Below are positions 53,301 to 61,644 of a stretch of DNA of 64,000 nt, one piece after another. The DNA lies in contig CANNCQ010000004.1 in assembly GCA_947503135.1 (NCBI GenBank), positions 62,001 to 126,000 of the forward strand, in the 5' to 3' direction. How positions within the stretch are numbered: position 1 is the first letter of the stretch; each line of letters begins with the position of its first letter. The notes under the pieces are model-generated. The model saw only the letters and a list, made by a program, of their open reading frames with translations, did no database searches and was not told the DNA's origin. A program made the translations under genes and the position numbers. The DNA comes from an uncultured Aquimarina sp. Its GTDB lineage: Bacteria; Bacteroidota; Bacteroidia; Flavobacteriales; Flavobacteriaceae.

Positions 53301-53842
53301 TGACACCAAGCAGGATTAGCCCCAGCAACCATAAACAAATCTGCAAGCTCAATATCTTCATAAGAAATAGGCACGCTGTCTTCACCAAGTGCTTGTTTGT
53401 ATCCTACAACAGCGGAGCTCATACACAAGCGTGAGTTGGTATCGATATTATTAGTACCTATAAAACCTTTAGTAAGTTTATTAAATAAGTAATATTCTTC
53501 TGTTAAACATTGCCCTGAAACGTAGAAACCTACACTATTGGGACCATATTTTTTTATGATTGTGCTAAAAACTGATGCAGCACGATCCAAACCTTCATCC
53601 CAAGTTACATTTTGCAAATCGTGGTTTTTACTCCAACGCATTTGAGGGTGTAATAAACGATCGGTTTTATCCTGAACTACGTGGTGTAAATTCATTCCTT
53701 TAGAACAAAGTTTACCTTTATTTACAGGATAGTCTTTATCACCTTCAACTGTTACAGTGCCGTTGGTGTCTTTATTCACTACGATACCACAGCCTACACC
53801 ACAATATGAACAAGTAGATTTATGTGAAGAAATTATTGACAT
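50321..53842 (-). CDS. nasA: Fused assimilatory nitrate reductase, flavoprotein and BFD domains
   Basis: 1173 aa cytosolic enzyme, nitrate to nitrite. Residues 1-~690 are molybdopterin oxidoreductase: a 4Fe-4S cluster at Cys11, 14, 18 and 46, then the Mo-bis-MGD core and its dinucleotide-binding end. About 700-1090 is an FAD/NAD(P)H domain like NirB or rubredoxin reductase (ICIIGAGTAAFRFIQTYREH; VVIIGGGLLGLELAASLRKIG). The last ~55 residues are a BFD-type [2Fe-2S] domain (CSCSQVGEGN, GAGLGCGSCKSEV). So NADH can feed the Mo centre in one chain. The nitrite reductase and nitrate transporter genes are not in the window. Confidence 0.9.
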   Translation of the reverse strand: MSIISSHKSTCSYCGVGCGIVVNKDTNGTVTVEGDKDYPVNKGKLCSKGMNLHHVVQDKTDRLLHPQMRWSKNHDLQNVTWDEGLDRAASVFSTIIKKYGPNSVGFYVSGQCLTEEYYLFNKLTKGFIGTNNIDTNSRLCMSSAVVGYKQALGEDSVPISYEDIELADLFMVAGANPAWCHPILWRRIEARKETHPDTKIIVVDPRRTQTCDLADLHLQIIPGTDVVLYNAIAKRLIDKKKIDKEFIESHTDNFSLVKEAVSKTSIKKAAKECGVPVDDIYKAAEMISNAKGFMTLWAMGLNQSSIGVNKNNALLNLSLMTGHIGKPGSGPFSLTGQPNAMGGREVGGMANLLAVHKDLGNEEHRKEVANFWGGKEISEKPGFTATQMIDALESGELKAIWIACTNPLVSLPNSNKVEKALKKAKFVVVQEISSNAETLEYADLVLPAAAWAEKEGTMTNSERRISHLSKVTDAPGQALADAEIIWRFAQKMGYESFNYEHVSEVYHEYIRMTEGTSIDISGLSYDRLQKEGSFQWPVPVAGHPGTPRLFTDHKFYTDNGRAKFMVPQFTAVNSEKVSSDYPLVLTSGRIRDQWHTRTKTGKVNRLLTHIQDPYIELNQVDAFVRNLKDGDIATVTSKRGKTQVKVVVTDTINKGVVFMPIHWGKIFGNDYARVNNLTTSIVDPISKEPDFKYSAVQIEKFVKEKQKICIIGAGTAAFRFIQTYREHNTEDEIVVFCKEEYPFYNRVLLPEYVSEELTWGQLQKLREGELERFNIRLETSNPAEEINKEEKYIIDSKGEKHNYDVVLMATGSRAFVPKEVPIHLPGRFTMRDRSDADALKNYLDDSKIPQDNQHVVIIGGGLLGLELAASLRKIGVNITIIQRGSRLMERQLDVVASRLLADDVRDRGIQVYFNNEVDTVFNSTDYNLSVTLKTGREINCNAVVYSIGTIPNIELAKQVGLNCKRGIVVNHYLQTSDPDIFAVGEIADFEGSLYGITAAAEQQADIVARFLLGDYSAIYKGSVFMNILKFEDLDLCSIGTLDYPQDDPAYQEILLMDVSKRFYKKCIVYNDWLIGAILMGDKSEFAEFKRLIEEKIELSEKREELLRSSKVDEPVIGKLVCSCSQVGEGNLEAAIKNGCHDFAKLCQQTGAGLGCGSCKSEVKQIMENVMQPA

Positions 53843-53864
53843 AGGGAGTTTTAAATATTCAATT

Positions 53865-53872
53865 CAAAACTA
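53865..53872 (-). promoter_or_regulatory. -7 promoter box of the nitrate reductase gene
   Basis: The minus strand reads TAGTTTTG, matching TAnnTTTG, 23 bp upstream of the ATG. A short inverted repeat TAAGT-AATC-ACTTA (53893-53906) lies ~20 bp farther upstream, where an activator could bind. Confidence 0.5.
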
Positions 53873-53978
53873 CGTATTTATACTTAATTATCTAAGTAAT
53901 CACTTAAGTTTATTTAATAAATTTCAGAAGATGCTATTTGGCAGGTTGGGCTTAAATAATTATTTATTTTTCATTTTG

Positions 53979-54815
53979 TTATACGTTACCTCTAATTTTA
54001 AATAAGTTCTCAAATAATTTAGATCTCTTTATAGCAATGGATTCGCCGTATTTCTCTTGAGTTTCAATCAGACCAAAATAGTTTAAACATCGATCAAAAG
54101 ATCTAAGGTTATATGCTTTTTTTGGATTATCCGCAAAATACAATTGCTCGTTAGTATAATCATTTTCAAAATTAAATGCTTTGAGGTATTTATTAGCATA
54201 AAAATCAACAGGCCTAAATTGATTCCCATATTTGTTCAACAAAATAAGAGTAAATCCAAAACCTAATTGCCCTATTTCTTCATTATTATATCCATCATAA
54301 TATCCCCAATTAAATTGGGTTAAAAATATCTCGAAAAAATTATTAAAAAGTATATTGTTATTGTAAAAGGCGTGGGTTCCCTTTTTTGTTAAGCTTAACT
54401 TGTTGTTTCTTTTTTTTACAAAAGGAGAAAGCTCTATCAATATTCTTGTAAGATTAATTGTATTTACATCCGACTCTTTATAAAGTTTAGTGATTCCAAT
54501 CTCAATAGCATAATCTTTAATAAACTTCTGATTATAAATATCAGCTACTATTTTAACAGGTAAGAATCCTTTTTTTGTGAGCAATAACTCTTTATGGTCC
54601 TTAATTATGTTTAATAAATATTTGATTTGATTAAATAGTGGAATTTCATTATACAAATTATCATCAATCTTATTAATTGTAATGGGGCTTTCAATATCAA
54701 AAGTTTTATACAGGATCAATTGCATTTGAAAAGGAGAATATCCTTCAAAATCATCAAGAGCTTGTTGATGCTGTTTTTCTATCTCTTCTAGAATATATTT
54801 GTTTATAAAATCCAA
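53979..54815 (-). CDS. Hypothetical cassette-like protein (278 aa)
   Basis: Unrecognised by me beyond a general likeness to Bacteroidota/Clostridial hypothetical proteins with 'LTKKG' segments. It is helical, probably cytosolic, with MQLILYKTFDIESPITINK near the start, LLTKKGFLPVKIVADIYNQ and KLSLTKKGTHAFYNN later, both possible winged-helix parts, and a C-terminal NYFGLIETQEKYGE. The start is a TTG (54815); no ATG is in frame upstream. It runs on the minus strand behind element E7, as a cassette gene should. Confidence 0.5.
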   Translation of the reverse strand: MDFINKYILEEIEKQHQQALDDFEGYSPFQMQLILYKTFDIESPITINKIDDNLYNEIPLFNQIKYLLNIIKDHKELLLTKKGFLPVKIVADIYNQKFIKDYAIEIGITKLYKESDVNTINLTRILIELSPFVKKRNNKLSLTKKGTHAFYNNNILFNNFFEIFLTQFNWGYYDGYNNEEIGQLGFGFTLILLNKYGNQFRPVDFYANKYLKAFNFENDYTNEQLYFADNPKKAYNLRSFDRCLNYFGLIETQEKYGESIAIKRSKLFENLFKIRGNV

Positions 54816-54903
54816 TTTATTTGTTTTACATGTAGCTCAGTGTGTGAAATCTAGAGCGGTTTAACAGTACTTATTGTTAAGAATAAATACTATATTTTCC
54901 ACC

Positions 54904-55100
54904 TAATGTAACGTTAAATATAAGAAATCGTAGGGCAGCAGAGGTAAACTGACTTAAGATAAATTATATAAGCCAAATATAAAAATTTTGTATTTATCAT
55001 TCGTTGTAAATGCCAAATTTTATATTTGGTGGCTTAGCAGCATAAAACGACCTTTTTAGATAAAAACCAATTGCCCTATGTTTTTTATATAGTGTTAGCG
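54904..55100 (-). repeat. attC-like palindromic element E7 (minus orientation)
   Basis: Read on the minus strand the 5' arm is GCTAACACTATATAAAAAAC then ATAGGGCA (from 55099), and the 3' arm ends GTAGGGCA-like complement to TAACGTTACAT (to 54905). Complemented, the arms share TAAC, ATATAA, AAA, C and TAGGGCA. An inner CCAAATATAAAATTTGG hairpin is present. It is ~200 bp, as for E2-E5. It is separate from the main array by ~28 kb and opposite in orientation. Confidence 0.65.
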
Positions 55101-55234
55101 CGCGTTTTAATTTCTCTTCACAATATTTGCATTACACTTTTTAATCCAATTTTTAAGGCTCTGTTTAAGTAATTTTTAATTTTACACAGGATTCTCAACT
55201 TACTCTTTAAAGAACTTAAATTACGTTATTTTTA

Positions 55235-55460
55235 TCCGAAACTGCGCAACAGTTACATTCGAGTAAAGTCCGAAATATTCATAACAGTTGCGTTCGAGTT
55301 GAGTCCGAAAACATAATAAACTCACGCTTTGATTTTTTACTTTATAAATCTAAGCTTACATAAATACTTAATGGGAGAGTAGAATCCGAAACCACGCAAC
55401 AGTTGCGTTTGAGTAAGGTCCGAAATATTTACAACAGTTTCGCCCGAGTTGGGTCCGAAA
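55235..55460 (+). repeat. Four-copy 29-bp repeat arranged as two pairs
   Basis: A 29-bp unit (CAAC-AGTT-...-GAGT-...-GTCCGAAA) occurs at 55247-55275, 55282-55310, 55397-55425 and 55432-55460. Within each pair the starts are 35 bp apart with a TATTCA/TATTTA spacer; the pairs are 150 bp apart. Each unit starts with the palindromic (G)CAACAGTTG(C). Spacers are short and conserved, so this is not a CRISPR array. The surrounding 54816-55755 region has no other gene; the rest is AT-rich with E7 in its left part. Confidence 0.7.
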
Positions 55461-55755
55461 ACATAAGCTGCTCACGTCTTGGCTTTTTTCTTTTGAGCAA
55501 CAGTGGGTTTTACTTGCACAAACTAATTTACAGGCTGTTTTTTCACACTTTTATACAACTAGATTTTAATTAATTATCTAAAATTATATTTAAACAACTT
55601 TACTACATTTCTTGAATTCGAGTGAGTAATGAGCGCTAACTGTTGCACAACAACCACTTCAAAGATATCAAGTGTTTGTTTTTTTATGAATTTATGGAAA
55701 CAAACTGATTTTATTGAAATTAGTAGTTATGCAACGACTATTGTTATCTGTAGAA

Positions 55756-56496
55756 TTATATTTTAAGCTCTTCTTTTATAGCTTGTCGATATATTTTATA
55801 TTTTTCCTCAATGCGGAAAACTAAATCATTTAAGTCAGAAGATAACTTTTTATATTTTTTTTCATCTTCAGGCTCAAAACCATATCTGCATCTTTCTATA
55901 TTTCCCTCAGGAAATAAATAACTTACCCTGTATTGAGGATTGTGATTTGAGAAGAAATTTTCTGATATAAATTTTTCCAACTCATTGAAAGTTTTTTTTA
56001 AAATATCAAATTTTACTGATAGAGACTTTGTGATAAATTCATTGGATTTTTTTGAACCTTCTATATTGAATTTAACAATTTTACTAATGTCCTCACTTTT
56101 AATATAATGTGCCCCTGCAACATCGTCTAATATTATTTCTAATGAATTTTCATTTATAATTTGCTCGTATAAATTAAATTTTTCAATATCGTGAATAGTA
56201 ATCTTCTCCAAATTTTCATAAATAGATATACTTTTATTGATATTTGGTTTTTTTTCAATAAACAATATTATTGCATTATAGGCCAAACCTAATAATATAC
56301 ATAAAAGACCATATAAGTTATCTGAAGAGTCTATAAGAGAAATTTTGTATTCTTTTTCTATGAAAGAAGCAACAATATTTTCTATTATTGATGTTCCAAA
56401 TAGCCCTGAACCGATTATTAACACAAACCAAGTAATTCGATTACTGAATTTTGGGAATAAAAAACGTTTTATTAATTCGAATGCTTTTTCTTTCAT
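55756..56496 (-). CDS. Hypothetical two-helix membrane protein (246 aa)
   Basis: Unrecognised. Two membrane helices near the N-terminus: residues ~20-40 (ITWFVLIIGSGLFGTSII) and ~62-82 (YGLLCILLGLAYNAIILFI); the rest is a charged, helical cytosolic domain (KITIHDIEKFNLYEQIINEN, YKKLSSDLNDLVFRIEEKY). It starts at ATG 56496 (a TTG three codons upstream is possible). It sits between phoH and the repeat region on the minus strand with very low GC; function unknown. Confidence 0.55.
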   Translation of the reverse strand: MKEKAFELIKRFLFPKFSNRITWFVLIIGSGLFGTSIIENIVASFIEKEYKISLIDSSDNLYGLLCILLGLAYNAIILFIEKKPNINKSISIYENLEKITIHDIEKFNLYEQIINENSLEIILDDVAGAHYIKSEDISKIVKFNIEGSKKSNEFITKSLSVKFDILKKTFNELEKFISENFFSNHNPQYRVSYLFPEGNIERCRYGFEPEDEKKYKKLSSDLNDLVFRIEEKYKIYRQAIKEELKI

Positions 56497-56531
56497 TTTT
56501 AACAATCACTTAAAATAACATCACATCAATC

Positions 56532-56552
56532 ACCACCCCTACTCAGGGTGGT
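56532..56552 (-). terminator. Hairpin overlapping the phoH stop codon
   Basis: ACCACCC (minus, 56552-56546) and GGGTGGT (56538-56532) pair around a loop containing the TAG stop of phoH. No strong T-run follows, so it may be a weak terminator or an mRNA-end stabiliser. Confidence 0.45.
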
Positions 56553-57495
56553 TTTCAATTCCTTTATAGGCTGCAATAACTTTTTTAACTAATTTATGAC
56601 GGATTACATCTTTATCGTCTAGAAAAATCATTCCAATTCCTTGAACATCTTTAAGTACCAATAAAGCTTCTTTTAAACCTGAAGTCACACGCCTTGGCAA
56701 ATCTATTTGCCCTGGGTCGCCCGTAATCATAAACTTCGCTTGTTTTCCCATACGGGTTAAAAACATTTTCATTTGCGAATGCGTTGTGTTTTGGGCTTCA
56801 TCTAATATCACAAAAGCATTATCCAATGTGCGTCCTCTCATAAAAGCTAAAGGGGCTATTTGAATAATTCCTTTTTCTACAAAATCTGCCAAGCGTTCTG
56901 CAGGAATCATGTCACGCAAAGCATCGTATAAAGGTTGCATATAAGGATCTAGTTTGTCCTTCATATCTCCTGGTAAAAAACCTAAATTTTCTCCTGCCTC
57001 TACTGCTGGTCGTGTTAAAATAATTCGTTTAACTTGTTTTTCTTTTAAAGCCTTAACTGCTAAAGCAACGCCTGTGTATGTTTTACCGGTTCCCGCCGGA
57101 CCTATAGCAAAACACATATCGTTTTTACGCATAAGGTCTACCAATTTACGCTGATTTGGGGTTTGAGGTTTTATTTTTTTTCCTCCTACTCCATGTACAA
57201 GTGTTTCATCACCTTTTATCGAAGCCTGAAATGTTTCCTTATCATCAGTCGTTAAAATTCGCTCAATATCATTTTCATCTAACTTATTGTATTTACCGAA
57301 ATGTACCATTAACATTTCCATACGTTTATCAAATTCTTCTAGATGAGCTTCATCTCCGTAAGCTTTTAATTTATTACCTCTAGCTACTAATTTCAGCTTA
57401 GGGTAATATTTTTTTAATAATTCAATTGTGGCATTTCGCTCTCCAAAAAAACCTTGAGGATCTAGGTCGGTAAGTTCAATAATTATTTCGTTCAA
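56539..57495 (-). CDS. phoH: PhoH-family ATPase
   Basis: 318 aa, cytosolic P-loop ATPase of unsettled function, in other bacteria tied to phosphate stress or RNA metabolism. An N-terminal KH-like RNA-binding region (residues ~1-75, RGNKLKAYGDEAHLEEF) precedes Walker A GPAGTGKTYTGVALAV, Walker B FVILDEAQNTTHSQMKMFLTR and the later GDPGQIDLPRR. It is divergent from the SAM hydroxide adenosyltransferase and is alone in its transcript. Annotation as PhoH is firm; the biological role is not. Confidence 0.92.
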   Translation of the reverse strand: MNEIIIELTDLDPQGFFGERNATIELLKKYYPKLKLVARGNKLKAYGDEAHLEEFDKRMEMLMVHFGKYNKLDENDIERILTTDDKETFQASIKGDETLVHGVGGKKIKPQTPNQRKLVDLMRKNDMCFAIGPAGTGKTYTGVALAVKALKEKQVKRIILTRPAVEAGENLGFLPGDMKDKLDPYMQPLYDALRDMIPAERLADFVEKGIIQIAPLAFMRGRTLDNAFVILDEAQNTTHSQMKMFLTRMGKQAKFMITGDPGQIDLPRRVTSGLKEALLVLKDVQGIGMIFLDDKDVIRHKLVKKVIAAYKGIENHPE

Positions 57496-57656
57496 ATGTT
57501 GTAATTTTTAGTTAATAAAAAAGTGACTCGATGCACTATCTTTTCATCTTATAATTCTATTTTCGCTGTTGGTTATTATAAATTTAAAAGTAATTAGTTT
57601 TAATTTACGATTTATAAGAACACGTTAATAACAATTTTGTTAACAATGCTACTTTT

Positions 57657-58493
57657 ATGCCTATAATTACGCTTACTACCGATTTTGGAAGTAAAGACCC
57701 TTCTGTAGGAGCGGTTAAAGGTGCTATATATTCAGAATTGGGTGAAGAGGTTACGCTAGTTGATATTACACATCAAATTACTCCTTTTGACTTACAAGAA
57801 GCTGCTTACATTTTAAAAAATGCCTATTCGAATTTCCCGAAGAAAACTATTCATATTATCGGTGTAGATAGTGCTACCACACCCGAGACTAAACATATAG
57901 CCGTGCAATTATATGGGCAGTATTTTATTGGTGCCGATAATGGTATTTTATCATTAGTTGCTTTAGAAATTAATCCTGAATTTATTTATCAAATTCAATT
58001 GCCCGACATAAAACAAACAAATTTCCCTGTATTAGATGTTTTTGTAAGAGTAGCTTGCCACTTAGCACGAGGGGGTAGCTTAAGTATTATAGGAAATCAA
58101 ATAGAATCTTATAAACAATTAGTAAAAACAGAGCCTATTGTTCAACAACAGGGAAAAGTTATAATCGGGAATGTTATTTATATTGATAATTACGGAAATG
58201 TAGTAACTAATATTTCTAAAGACTTGTTTACAGCACAACAAAACGGGAGATCTTTTTTAATAAAAGCCAAGCGCATTACATTTAATAATATTGTCCGTGG
58301 ATATAGTGAAGCCATTAATTTTAATGTAGAGCGTCAAAAACGTGAGGAAGATGGTAAAAAAATAGCTTTATTTAACTCTTCAGGTTATTTAGAATTGGCT
58401 ATTTATAAAAGTAACCCTAAAACCGTTGGAGCTGCAAGCACTTTATTTGGTTTGAAATATATGGATACTATTAGCGTTACTTTTGAAGATTAA
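57657..58493 (+). CDS. SAM hydroxide adenosyltransferase (DUF62 family)
   Basis: 278 aa; the family splits SAM into adenosine and methionine, and is related to fluorinase and chlorinase. It starts PIITLTTDFGSKDPSVGAVKG, the family opening; VDITHQITPFDLQEAA, VDSATTPETKHIAV and YFIGADNGILSLV are conserved. The halide-specific residues of fluorinase are not evident, so hydrolytic (hydroxide) activity is expected. It lies 58 bp upstream of the gldF-gldG fusion and is probably cotranscribed; this neighbourhood is common in flavobacteria. Confidence 0.9.
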   Translation: MPIITLTTDFGSKDPSVGAVKGAIYSELGEEVTLVDITHQITPFDLQEAAYILKNAYSNFPKKTIHIIGVDSATTPETKHIAVQLYGQYFIGADNGILSLVALEINPEFIYQIQLPDIKQTNFPVLDVFVRVACHLARGGSLSIIGNQIESYKQLVKTEPIVQQQGKVIIGNVIYIDNYGNVVTNISKDLFTAQQNGRSFLIKAKRITFNNIVRGYSEAINFNVERQKREEDGKKIALFNSSGYLELAIYKSNPKTVGAASTLFGLKYMDTISVTFED

Positions 58494-58551
58494 AGGTTGA
58501 ATTTAGACTCCTTAAATCTTATTTTTAAATTCAAATAGATATTACTTATAA

Positions 58552-60924
58552 ATGATTGCACTGCTTAAAAAGGAATTACACTATTTTTTTTCTACTGCTA
58601 TTGGCTTTATCTTTTTAGCTAGTTTTTACATTTTTACGGGCCTATTTTTATGGGTTTTAGAAGGTTCTTTTAATATTCCTGATAGTGGTTTTGCTAGTTT
58701 AGCATCGTTTTTTGAGCTTACACCGTGGCTTTTTACTTTTTTGATTCCTGCAATAAGTATGCATACTTTTGCTGAAGAAAGTAAACAAGGTACTTTAGAG
58801 CTATTGTTGACGAAACCAATTAGTATTTTCAAGTTAATTTTCGGCAAATTTTTAGGTGTTACCGCTATTGGAATTATTGCCTTATTGCCTTCTCTTATAT
58901 ATATATATGCTATATCTCAATTAGCACAACCTCAAGGAAATATTGATTTAGGTAGTATTATGGGTTCCTATGTTGCTTTATTGCTTTTATTAACCTCTTT
59001 TACAGCTATAGGAATCTTTACTTCTAGCTTGACTAAAAACCAAACTATAGCCCTAATACTTGCTATATTAGGATGTTTTATATTTTATATAGGTTTTGAA
59101 AATATTCCCATATTGCAAAAATATATTTCGTGGGATGTTTTAGGCATTAATTATCACTATTCTAGAATAAGTGAAGGGGTTATAGATACTCGAGATATTA
59201 TTTATTTTTTATGCCTTACCGCGCTCTTCATTATTGCTACTACTTTTAACATTCAAAAAAACATTTTTTTTAATAAAATCACGCTTTTAATTATTGGAGG
59301 AATTGTATTATTTGGAACCTTAGGCGTAGTTACTCATTACCGATTTGATTTAACTAAAGATAAACGCTTTAGCCTTTCTGAAACCTCACAACATATTTTA
59401 TTACCAATTAACACACCTATTGTTATAGATGTATTACTTGCTGGCGAACTCCCTCCTGAATTTAAACATTTACAACGAGAAACACTACAATTGCTCGAAA
59501 GTTTTAGCTCGGTAAATCAGTTAGTTGCATTTAATGTTGTAAACCCTTTAGAGCCTATTGAGCTCCGAAATCAAAACTTACAACAATTAAAAAAACTTGG
59601 AGTAACACCTGCCGAAGTAAGTACTCAATTTGAAGGTGCTTTAAAAAAAGAAATTGTACTTCCTTGGGCTATTATTTACTACAAGGACAAAAGTATTAAA
59701 GTTCCTTTATTAAAAAATAGATTAGGTGCTTCTACAGAAGAACGCACTACAGAATCTATTCAAAATTTGGAATATGCATTTACTAATATTCTAAAACAAT
59801 TAACCGCTAAAAGCACTAAAAAAATAGCGATTCTTAAAGGGAACAAGCAACTTAAGGATATTTATATTCTTGACTTTTTGAGAAGTCTTCAACAAAAATA
59901 TACGGTACGTCCTATTACAATAAACGCGAATTCTAGTACACCTAAACAAGAGTTAGAAGAATTACTTAAATACGATTTACTAATCAACGCAAAGCCCACT
60001 CTTAGCTTTTCCGAAACGCAAAAATTAATTTTAGATCAGCACCTTTTACAAGGGAATAAACAATTGCATTTAATTGATATGGTTAATGCTGAAAAGGATA
60101 GTATTTTTAACAATCCTAATTTCAAAACCCTTACTTGGATTAACGATTTAAAATTAAACGATTTCTTTTTTGCTTATGGAGCCAGAATTAATCCTCTGTT
60201 AATTGATGATTATTATAGTGCCCCTATAGTATTAGCTGAAGGAGAAGGGGAAAATACACAATATTTACCTTACAACTGGGGGTTTTCAACCTTAGCTACA
60301 GGTAATGGTCACATTACTACTAAAAATATAGAAGCTATAAAATTTAATTTTAGTAGTCCTATAGAATTATTAAAAAATAAGGTTACCAAAACAGCTCTTT
60401 TAACCACTAGTCCGCTAACAAAATTAAGAGGTGTTCCCTCAGAGTTGAGCTTAAATAAAATTACTACTCCAAAACCTAAAGAATACTATACCTCAAAAGA
60501 GCAAATTTTAGGTGTTCTTTTAGAAGGCCCTATTAAAAGCGCTTATAAAAACAGAATTTTACCATTTGACTACGATAACTTTATAACAGATACTCAAAAA
60601 GGAAGTCTTGTGTTAATATCCGATGGTGATGTTATTAAAAATGAAGCCTCCAAAGGTACTCCTCTTCCTTTAGGCTACGACCCTATTAGCAAACGCCAAT
60701 ACGGTAATAAAGAATTTTTACTAAATACGGTAAATTATTTGTTAGAAGATAAAGGCTTGGTAGCCTTAAAAGCAAAGCAATTGCAAATACCTTTACTCAA
60801 CCTTACTAAAATTAGTACCGACAAAAGCTTTTGGCAGTGGACAGTACTTCTTTTGCCTCTTTTATTTATAGCCCTGTTGTATTCGTTATTCTATTTAAAC
60901 AGGCGAATAAAGTTTACTAAATAA
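58552..60924 (+). CDS. Fused GldF-GldG gliding-motility ABC transporter protein
   Basis: 790 aa. The first ~240 residues match GldF, an ABC-2 type permease with six helices (KELHYFFSTAIGFIFLASF, LTPWLFTFLIPAISMHTFAE). The rest matches GldG: one helix (LLIIGGIVLFGTLGV), RFDLTKDKRFSLSETSQHIL, the large periplasmic part and a C-terminal helix LLLPLLFIALLYSLFYLNRR. In Flavobacterium johnsoniae these are two genes (~241 and ~560 aa); here they are one frame joined near residue 238, with no stop between. With GldA they form an ABC transporter needed for gliding and secretion. The gldA gene is not in the window. Confidence 0.85.
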   Translation: MIALLKKELHYFFSTAIGFIFLASFYIFTGLFLWVLEGSFNIPDSGFASLASFFELTPWLFTFLIPAISMHTFAEESKQGTLELLLTKPISIFKLIFGKFLGVTAIGIIALLPSLIYIYAISQLAQPQGNIDLGSIMGSYVALLLLLTSFTAIGIFTSSLTKNQTIALILAILGCFIFYIGFENIPILQKYISWDVLGINYHYSRISEGVIDTRDIIYFLCLTALFIIATTFNIQKNIFFNKITLLIIGGIVLFGTLGVVTHYRFDLTKDKRFSLSETSQHILLPINTPIVIDVLLAGELPPEFKHLQRETLQLLESFSSVNQLVAFNVVNPLEPIELRNQNLQQLKKLGVTPAEVSTQFEGALKKEIVLPWAIIYYKDKSIKVPLLKNRLGASTEERTTESIQNLEYAFTNILKQLTAKSTKKIAILKGNKQLKDIYILDFLRSLQQKYTVRPITINANSSTPKQELEELLKYDLLINAKPTLSFSETQKLILDQHLLQGNKQLHLIDMVNAEKDSIFNNPNFKTLTWINDLKLNDFFFAYGARINPLLIDDYYSAPIVLAEGEGENTQYLPYNWGFSTLATGNGHITTKNIEAIKFNFSSPIELLKNKVTKTALLTTSPLTKLRGVPSELSLNKITTPKPKEYYTSKEQILGVLLEGPIKSAYKNRILPFDYDNFITDTQKGSLVLISDGDVIKNEASKGTPLPLGYDPISKRQYGNKEFLLNTVNYLLEDKGLVALKAKQLQIPLLNLTKISTDKSFWQWTVLLLPLLFIALLYSLFYLNRRIKFTK

Positions 60925-60931
60925 GGTTTAA

Positions 60932-61011
60932 TTATCGTTTTATAAGCCGATAATCCTAAATATCGTATTATAAGCCGATATTTTTGTATATCGTACTATA
61001 ATACAATATCT
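60932..61011 (+). promoter_or_regulatory. Three 28-bp operator-like repeats before satD
   Basis: Repeats start at 60933, 60961 and 60989, exactly 28 bp apart. The core is TATCG-N10-CGATA: TTATCG (60932-60937) with CGATAA (60948-60953), and AAATATCG (60958-60965) with CGATATTT (60976-60983). The third copy keeps TATCG but its right half is degenerate (CAATATC). They lie 34 bp upstream of the satD ATG, so they are likely binding sites for the HTH of SatD itself. Confidence 0.65.
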
Positions 61012-61044
61012 TTATTGAAATAGTTTCATTAATACTACCTTATT

Positions 61045-61644
61045 ATGATCGCAATATTAACTGGTGATATTGTAAATTCAAGAGAACACGACGTAAATAG
61101 TTGGTTGGTTTCGTTAAAAGAAGTACTTACTATTTATGGAACAGCACCTAATGATTGGGAAATTTTTAGGGGCGATAGTTTTCAACTTGCAATAGCACCT
61201 AAGAGCGCTCTACTTACTTCATTGCACATAAAGGCCAAACTAAAACAATTTAAAGGATTAGACGTTCGAATAGCTATTGGCTTGGGTGAAGTATCGCATC
61301 TTAGTAATACAATAAGCGAATCTAATGGCAATGCTTATATCAACTCTGGAAACTGTTTTGAACAACTTAACAAGCACTATTTGGCAATAGCTACAAATGA
61401 CACCCTTTTTAATGAAACTATAAATTTAATGCTTCATTTAAGTGCGTTAACTATTAATAATTGGACACCCGCAGTTGCGGAAGCGATAACGGCAGCTATA
61501 GAAAATCCTAAAAAAAATCAAAAAGAATTGGCTAAATTGCTTAATAAATCACAAAGCAATGTAAGTGAGCTGCTTAGCAGAGGTGGTTTTGACGAAATAT
61601 TAAAATTGAATCAATATTACCTAAAGCATATTCCACAAAAATGA
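61045..61644 (+). CDS. SatD-family protein with C-terminal HTH
   Basis: 199 aa. Residues 1-~130 match the SatD family (IAILTGDIVNSREHDVNSWLV, DVRIAIGLGEVSHLSNTISE), function unknown. About residues 145-190 are a helix-turn-helix (NQKELAKLLNKSQSNVSELL), so it probably binds DNA. It overlaps the next gene by four bases (ATGA), and three 28-bp inverted-repeat operators lie just upstream. I infer autoregulation. Confidence 0.8.
   Translation: MIAILTGDIVNSREHDVNSWLVSLKEVLTIYGTAPNDWEIFRGDSFQLAIAPKSALLTSLHIKAKLKQFKGLDVRIAIGLGEVSHLSNTISESNGNAYINSGNCFEQLNKHYLAIATNDTLFNETINLMLHLSALTINNWTPAVAEAITAAIENPKKNQKELAKLLNKSQSNVSELLSRGGFDEILKLNQYYLKHIPQK

Noticed and set aside
55235-55460. CRISPR array
   Set aside because: Four copies of a 29-bp unit, but the spacers are 6 bp and conserved within pairs, the pair distance is 115-150 bp, and no cas gene is in the window.
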